From positions 1 to 28,935 of the forward strand of contig DASXIW010000012.1 of assembly GCA_036497785.1 (NCBI GenBank): 28,935 nt of DNA, written 5' to 3'. Below, piece after piece: positions 25,042 to 28,935 of this stretch. The notes under the pieces are model-generated. The model worked only from the letters and a program-made list of their open reading frames with translations, was not told the DNA's origin and ran no database searches. The number at the start of each line of letters is the position of its first letter. The first letter of the stretch is position 1. The DNA comes from DASXIW01 sp036497785 (GTDB lineage: Bacteria; Pseudomonadota; Alphaproteobacteria; Acetobacterales; Acetobacteraceae). Position numbers and translations under genes: made by a program.

Positions 25042-26458
25042 GCCCTGATATTGTCCACCAGCGCGCCCAGCGAAGGCTCGTGCAGGTACATCATGTGGCC
25101 TGCTTCGTAATACGTCATGCTGATCCGCCGCGAATCGATGCCGTTGGCGGCAATACTCGTCTCCACCGCGTAGAACGGCGTCGCCAGATCGTACAGCCCG
25201 TTGGCGATCAGCACGCGCAACCCCGGATTCTCCCGCAACAGCCGCCCCAGCACCGGCGCTACGTTCACATAGCGCGGCCAAGTGGGGGTTTCCGGCGGCA
25301 CCGGCCCCAACCAATCCCATTTCATCAGCGCATCGCGATTGAACGCCACATACGGACGCGCCCAATCCACCCCGAGCTGGCGTGTCACATGGTCGTTCGC
25401 CGCCGTCACGAAGGCGCTGTCCATGCCGTACGACGCGGGATCGTCATCGGGATACTCGCCCACCTCATCGAAATCCTGCCCGGTATAGCGGCTGTCCAGC
25501 CGCCCCACGGGGTCTCGCGCAACAACTCCTTGCGGAACCGCGCCGCGTCGATCCGCATCCGGCTCCGCTCCAGCCATGTCTCGGAAAGCCCAGTCAGCCG
25601 CGCCAGCTTCTTCAGCACACGCTGCTGCATGGCCGGCGCCACCCGGCTGCCGCCGAACAACGCCGGCAAATATTCATTGGCCGCGAATCCGCGCACCTCC
25701 TCCAGAAACGCCGCCCGCCCCTCCGGCGCGCTCGCCAGCCCGAAATGCAGCGCCGTCATCGCATAGGTCGGCATGAAGCACACATCGGCCAGCGGATTGC
25801 CGCGCTCGAACCGCGCCGTATGGAAATCCAGCACCGCCGAGATCAGCGCCAGCCCGTTGAACGCCACGCCGGACAGCCCGCTCGCCAGCTTGCCCGCCAC
25901 CGCCACCGCCCGCGTGGTGCCATAGCTCTCCCCGCACAGAAACCGCGGCGACGCCCAGCGCCGATGCGCCGTCAGCCACGCCTTGATGAAATCGGCCACC
26001 AGCCCGGCATCCGCATCCAGCCCCCACGCCTCCTCGGGCTTGGCCTCGCCGATCATGCGGCTATAGCCGGTGCCCGGAGGATCGACGAACACCAGATCCG
26101 TCTTGTCCAGGTTGCACAGCGCGTTATCCACCATCCTGTACGGCCCCGCCCCTGCCAGCGTCGCGTCAGACGGCACCACGATCCGCCGCGGCCCCAAAGC
26201 GCCCATGTGCAGCCACAACGACGCCGAACCCGGACCGCCATTGAAAATGAAGGTGACAGCACGGGCTTCCGGCGCATCCCCGTCCGCCAGATAGCTGAAC
26301 GAGAAAATGCTGGCACGCGGCGCGTCCTTCGCATCGCGCAGTTGCGTCTCGCCGGCGACGCAGCGATACGCCACCTCCGTGCCATGAAACCAGCCGCTAT
26401 GCTTCGTCTCGAAACTGCGCGGCGGCGCAATCGTTGGGGTCGCGGTCGTCTCGGTCAT
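25029..26458 (-). pseudogene. S10-family serine carboxypeptidase-like protein, one frameshift
   Basis: An alpha/beta-hydrolase of the S10 group, about 476 residues when the frame is restored. The ATG at 26458 has a GAGG site nearby. Landmarks: FIFNGGPGSASLWLHMGALGP oxyanion region (begins at residue 71), FVDPPGTGYS, the nucleophile in GESYG (Ser178), the Asp region NGLYDLATP and the His in AGHMMY. The first frame holds everything up to LLRETP, then breaks near 25501-25513 (C/G runs); GRLDSRYTGQDFDE and the Asp/His-containing C-terminus lie one frame over. Without repair the protein lacks its Asp and His. No signal peptide is visible. Divergent from the M16 peptidase gene. Confidence 0.87.
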
Positions 26459-26591
26459 CTTGCCTCGGTCCTGCTCGTGCCCGCGCCGACCCGGCGCGCC
26501 GCGCAGTATCGGGCAGGTGGACAAAGATGAACAATCCTGTCCTATCCCTGCCGTCATGGCGTAAGCTCGGCACACCGCTCAAGGACCCGAG

Positions 26592-27860
26592 ATGCACATC
26601 CAGCAGACCACTCTCCCCACCGGCCTCACCGTCGTCACCGCGCGCCTTCCGGAATTCGAAACTGCCTCGGTCGTCGTCGTCGTCCGCGCGGGCTCGCGCG
26701 ACGAGCAGGCCAGCAACAGCGGCGTTGCCCATTTCCTCGAGCACATGGCCTTCAAAGGCACCGCCACCCGCTCCGCCTTCGACATCGCCACCGAAATCGA
26801 ATGCCTCGGCGCATCGGTCAACGCCTTCACCTCCCACGAAATCACCGCCTACCACATTGTCGGCCTGAAAGACTCCGTCGCCGAAGCCGTCGGCATCCTC
26901 GGCGACGTCCTCACCGCCTCTCTCTTCGCCACCGCGGATGTGGAGCTGGAACGCAACGTCATCGCCCAGGAAATCGCCCGCAGCGGCGACGACCCCCATT
27001 CCCTCTGCATCGAAGGCTTCCTCGCCACCTTCTACCCGGACCAGCCCCTCGGCCGCCCCGTCCTCGGCGACCCCGATTTCGTCGCCCGCGCCGCCCGCGA
27101 AGACCTGCTGGCCTTCACCGCCCGCCACTACAAAACCCAAAACATGGTCGTCGTCGCCGCCGGCGATATCGACCACACCTGGCTGGTCGATCTTGTCGGG
27201 CAACATTTCGCCGCCCTCCCGCAAGGCGAACGCCCGCCCACCCGAACCGCCCCCGTCTATGGCGGCGGCTTCTATCGCCGCCAGCGCGACGACCTCAACC
27301 AGGTCAACGTCGTCATCGGCTTCCCTTCCGTCCCCGTCGGCGCCCCCGATTTTCGCGCCCACAAAATGCTCTCCATCGCGCTGGGCAACGGCATGTCCTC
27401 GCCCCTCTTCCAGGAAGTCCGCCAGAAACGCGGCCTCGTCTACGGCGTCGGCGCCGGCTCCAACCACGGCTCGGATTTCGGCATGGTCCTCATCCAGGCC
27501 GGCATGACCCCCGAAAACCTCGACGAGTTCCTCAAAGTCGCCTGCGCCGAAGCCCTCCGCATCACCGACACGGTCGAGGAACGAGACTTCATCCGCGCCC
27601 GCAACGGCCTCCTCGCCGAACTCGCCACCGTCAAGGAACGCCCCTTCCAACTCTCCCTCTACCTCGCCGGCCAGTTCTTCCGCGAAGGCCAGGCCACCGG
27701 CCCGCAAATCGACCTCGACTCCGTCCGCCGCGTCGACATCGCCGACCTCAAAGGCGCCGCCAAAACCCTCATGTCCGACAAACCCACCCTCTCCATGGTC
27801 GGCCCCGTCGGCGAGCGCGACTACATGAACATCGTCACCACCGCCCTGGCCCCCGCGTGA
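26592..27860 (+). CDS. M16-family zinc metallopeptidase (PqqF/processing-peptidase-like)
   Basis: 422 residues, the usual size for single-subunit bacterial M16B peptidases related to mitochondrial processing peptidase. The inverted zinc motif HFLEH is at residues 47-51 and the third ligand Glu127 in VIAQEI is present, so it should be active. The C-terminal half has the RQKRGLVYGVGA block of M16 substrate-binding domains. No signal peptide, so probably cytoplasmic. The ATG at 26592 has AAGGA upstream. Its stop overlaps the next gene in a GTGA arrangement. In many alphaproteobacteria this gene lies in a threonine synthase/M16 context; here the neighbours differ. Codon use is strongly C-ending. 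Confidence 0.93.
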   Translation: MHIQQTTLPTGLTVVTARLPEFETASVVVVVRAGSRDEQASNSGVAHFLEHMAFKGTATRSAFDIATEIECLGASVNAFTSHEITAYHIVGLKDSVAEAVGILGDVLTASLFATADVELERNVIAQEIARSGDDPHSLCIEGFLATFYPDQPLGRPVLGDPDFVARAAREDLLAFTARHYKTQNMVVVAAGDIDHTWLVDLVGQHFAALPQGERPPTRTAPVYGGGFYRRQRDDLNQVNVVIGFPSVPVGAPDFRAHKMLSIALGNGMSSPLFQEVRQKRGLVYGVGAGSNHGSDFGMVLIQAGMTPENLDEFLKVACAEALRITDTVEERDFIRARNGLLAELATVKERPFQLSLYLAGQFFREGQATGPQIDLDSVRRVDIADLKGAAKTLMSDKPTLSMVGPVGERDYMNIVTTALAPA

Positions 27861-28935
27861 GACACCGCGCGGCGTTGGCCGCCCAGGCCGACGCCCGCCT
27901 CTGGTGGCCAACCCTCGCCACCATCTGCGCCATCCTGCTCGCCCCCCTCTTCATCACCGACGTCCCGCCGCTGCTCGACTACCCCAACCACCTCGCCCGA
28001 GCCTGGCTCCTCGCCTTCGCCCCCACCGACCCCATCCTGTCGAAAATCTACGTCCCGAACTGGGCCATCATCCCCAACCTCGGCACGGACATCCTCTGGC
28101 CACCTTTGATGCACATCCTGCCGGTCCACGTCGCCGGCCGCGTCGTCGTCGGCCTCCTCGTCCTGCTCCCCGTCCTCGGCACCGCTGCCTATCACCGAGC
28201 CATCTTCGCCGCCCGGTCCTGGTGGCCCCTCGCCGCTTGCGTCGTCGCCTACAACGCCATCGTCCTGCTCGGCTTCCTCAACTTCGCCCTCAGCCTCGGC
28301 GCCGCCCTCCTCCTCGCCGCTGCCTGGATACGCTGGCGCAACACCTACCCCCTGCCCACCATCCTCCTCACTACCCTCGGCAGCATCGCCCTCTTCTGCT
28401 GCCACCTCATGGGCCTCATCTTCTTCCTCATCCTCATCGGCAGCTACGAACTCGAATGCGTCTGCCGAGCCCCCCGCACTCTCCCCACCCGAGCCCTCGC
28501 CCTCCTCCCCGTCCACGCCGGCCCCGCCTGGCTCTACCTTCTCACCGACCTCAAATCCGCAAGCCACAACGCAACCTTCCTCCCGCCCGCCGAAAAAGCC
28601 GCCCAGCTCCTCACACCCTTCCTGAACTACGACCACACGCTCGACATCATCTCCGCCGCCCTCGTCCTCACCTTCCTCGCCCTCTGCGCCATTACCCGCC
28701 GCCTCGCCGTCACCCCCGCCTCAACCATCGCCCTCCTCACCACCGCCGCCCTCTACGCCGCCTCCCCCTACGCCTTCAAAGGCACCGCCGGACTCGACAC
28801 ACGCTTCGCCATCATGCTCGGCTTCCTCCTCTTCGCCGCCATCCGTCCCGCCCCGCTCCCCCGAGCCGCCTTCACCCTCGCCGCCCCAACCTTCGCCTTC
28901 CTCTTCGCCACCCGCATGGCCGTCCTCGCCACCGC
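27857..28935 (+). CDS. Multi-pass membrane protein, conserved hypothetical (GT-C-like), 3' end cut by window
   Basis: An open frame from the GTG at 27857, overlapping the M16 stop (GTGA), to the window end with no stop, so about 359 residues are visible. It has eight or more hydrophobic segments rich in Leu, Ala and Val. A first luminal loop contains DVPPLLDYPNHLARAW and then NWAIIPNLGTDILWPP, a pattern I recall from conserved hypothetical membrane proteins in proteobacteria that resemble GT-C-type lipid-linked sugar transferases. There is no clear DxD catalytic pair. Function is therefore unassigned. It is probably co-transcribed and translationally coupled with the M16 peptidase gene. Codon third positions are almost all C. 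Confidence 0.8.
   Translation, partial: MRHRAALAAQADARLWWPTLATICAILLAPLFITDVPPLLDYPNHLARAWLLAFAPTDPILSKIYVPNWAIIPNLGTDILWPPLMHILPVHVAGRVVVGLLVLLPVLGTAAYHRAIFAARSWWPLAACVVAYNAIVLLGFLNFALSLGAALLLAAAWIRWRNTYPLPTILLTTLGSIALFCCHLMGLIFFLILIGSYELECVCRAPRTLPTRALALLPVHAGPAWLYLLTDLKSASHNATFLPPAEKAAQLLTPFLNYDHTLDIISAALVLTFLALCAITRRLAVTPASTIALLTTAALYAASPYAFKGTAGLDTRFAIMLGFLLFAAIRPAPLPRAAFTLAAPTFAFLFATRMAVLAT

Noticed and set aside
26397..28636. Two long open frames on - under the M16 and membrane-protein genes, rich in Gly, Glu, Val and Asp
   Set aside because: They arise from the extreme C-ending codon use of the + strand genes, which removes stops on -. The M16 zinc motif fixes the real strand.

Overview
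The window reads as a chromosomal segment of a high-GC alphaproteobacterium, most likely an Acetobacteraceae member (Rhodospirillales). This is inferred from gene content: a YfgM-like TPR protein, BamB and Der in a row, a hopanoid C-3 methylase (HpnR) with an HpnL-like membrane protein, a Hint-domain glycine-rich surface protein, and a PEP-CTERM protein. No rRNA, tRNA, CRISPR array, transposase or phage gene was seen. Outside the decayed genes no gene-free stretch exceeds about 210 bases.

Left part (1-6050): the 3' end of an RbsC-type sugar ABC permease and an SMP-30/gluconolactonase-like hydrolase on +. Converging on them is a complete four-gene PotABCD-type importer operon on - (permease, ATPase, Tat-signal binding protein, second permease). 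Two tandem palindromes (5938-6044) separate this from a two-gene - operon encoding a BNR/Asp-box beta-propeller and a small beta-grasp MoaD/ThiS-like protein ending in Gly-Gly (6053-7403).

Middle (7489-15008): YgfZ on -; then on + an asparagine-synthetase-like protein whose catalytic N-terminal Cys is Ser, a dihydroorotase gene interrupted by one in-frame TGA, a frameshifted PEP-CTERM protein preceded by a good sigma-54-type promoter and followed by a strong terminator, and a frameshifted sterol-desaturase/fatty-acid-hydroxylase-family gene. On - follow an Fsr-like MFS exporter and a small putative exported protein.

Core cluster (15130-18502): TPR/YfgM-like protein, BamB and Der GTPase, tightly packed on + and intact.

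Right part (18499-28935): on -, an HpnL-like protein, a PAPS-type sulfotransferase and HpnR (reading 5'->3': HpnR, sulfotransferase, HpnL-like). This looks like a hopanoid modification group, but HpnR has lost one of the three radical-SAM cysteines (Phe195). Upstream of it lie a multiply frameshifted glycine-rich Hint-domain protein and a frameshifted S10-family serine carboxypeptidase. On + follow an M16 zinc peptidase and a multi-membrane-span protein running off the window end.

Main theme: core genes are intact, while accessory genes (surface protein, PEP-CTERM, hydroxylase, dihydroorotase copy, S10 peptidase, HpnR) carry disabling lesions. Most frameshifts are single-base losses at short C/G runs. 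This is either real gene decay or homopolymer under-calling in the assembly; the point changes in HpnR, the asparagine-synthetase homologue and the dihydroorotase are not explained by homopolymer errors.
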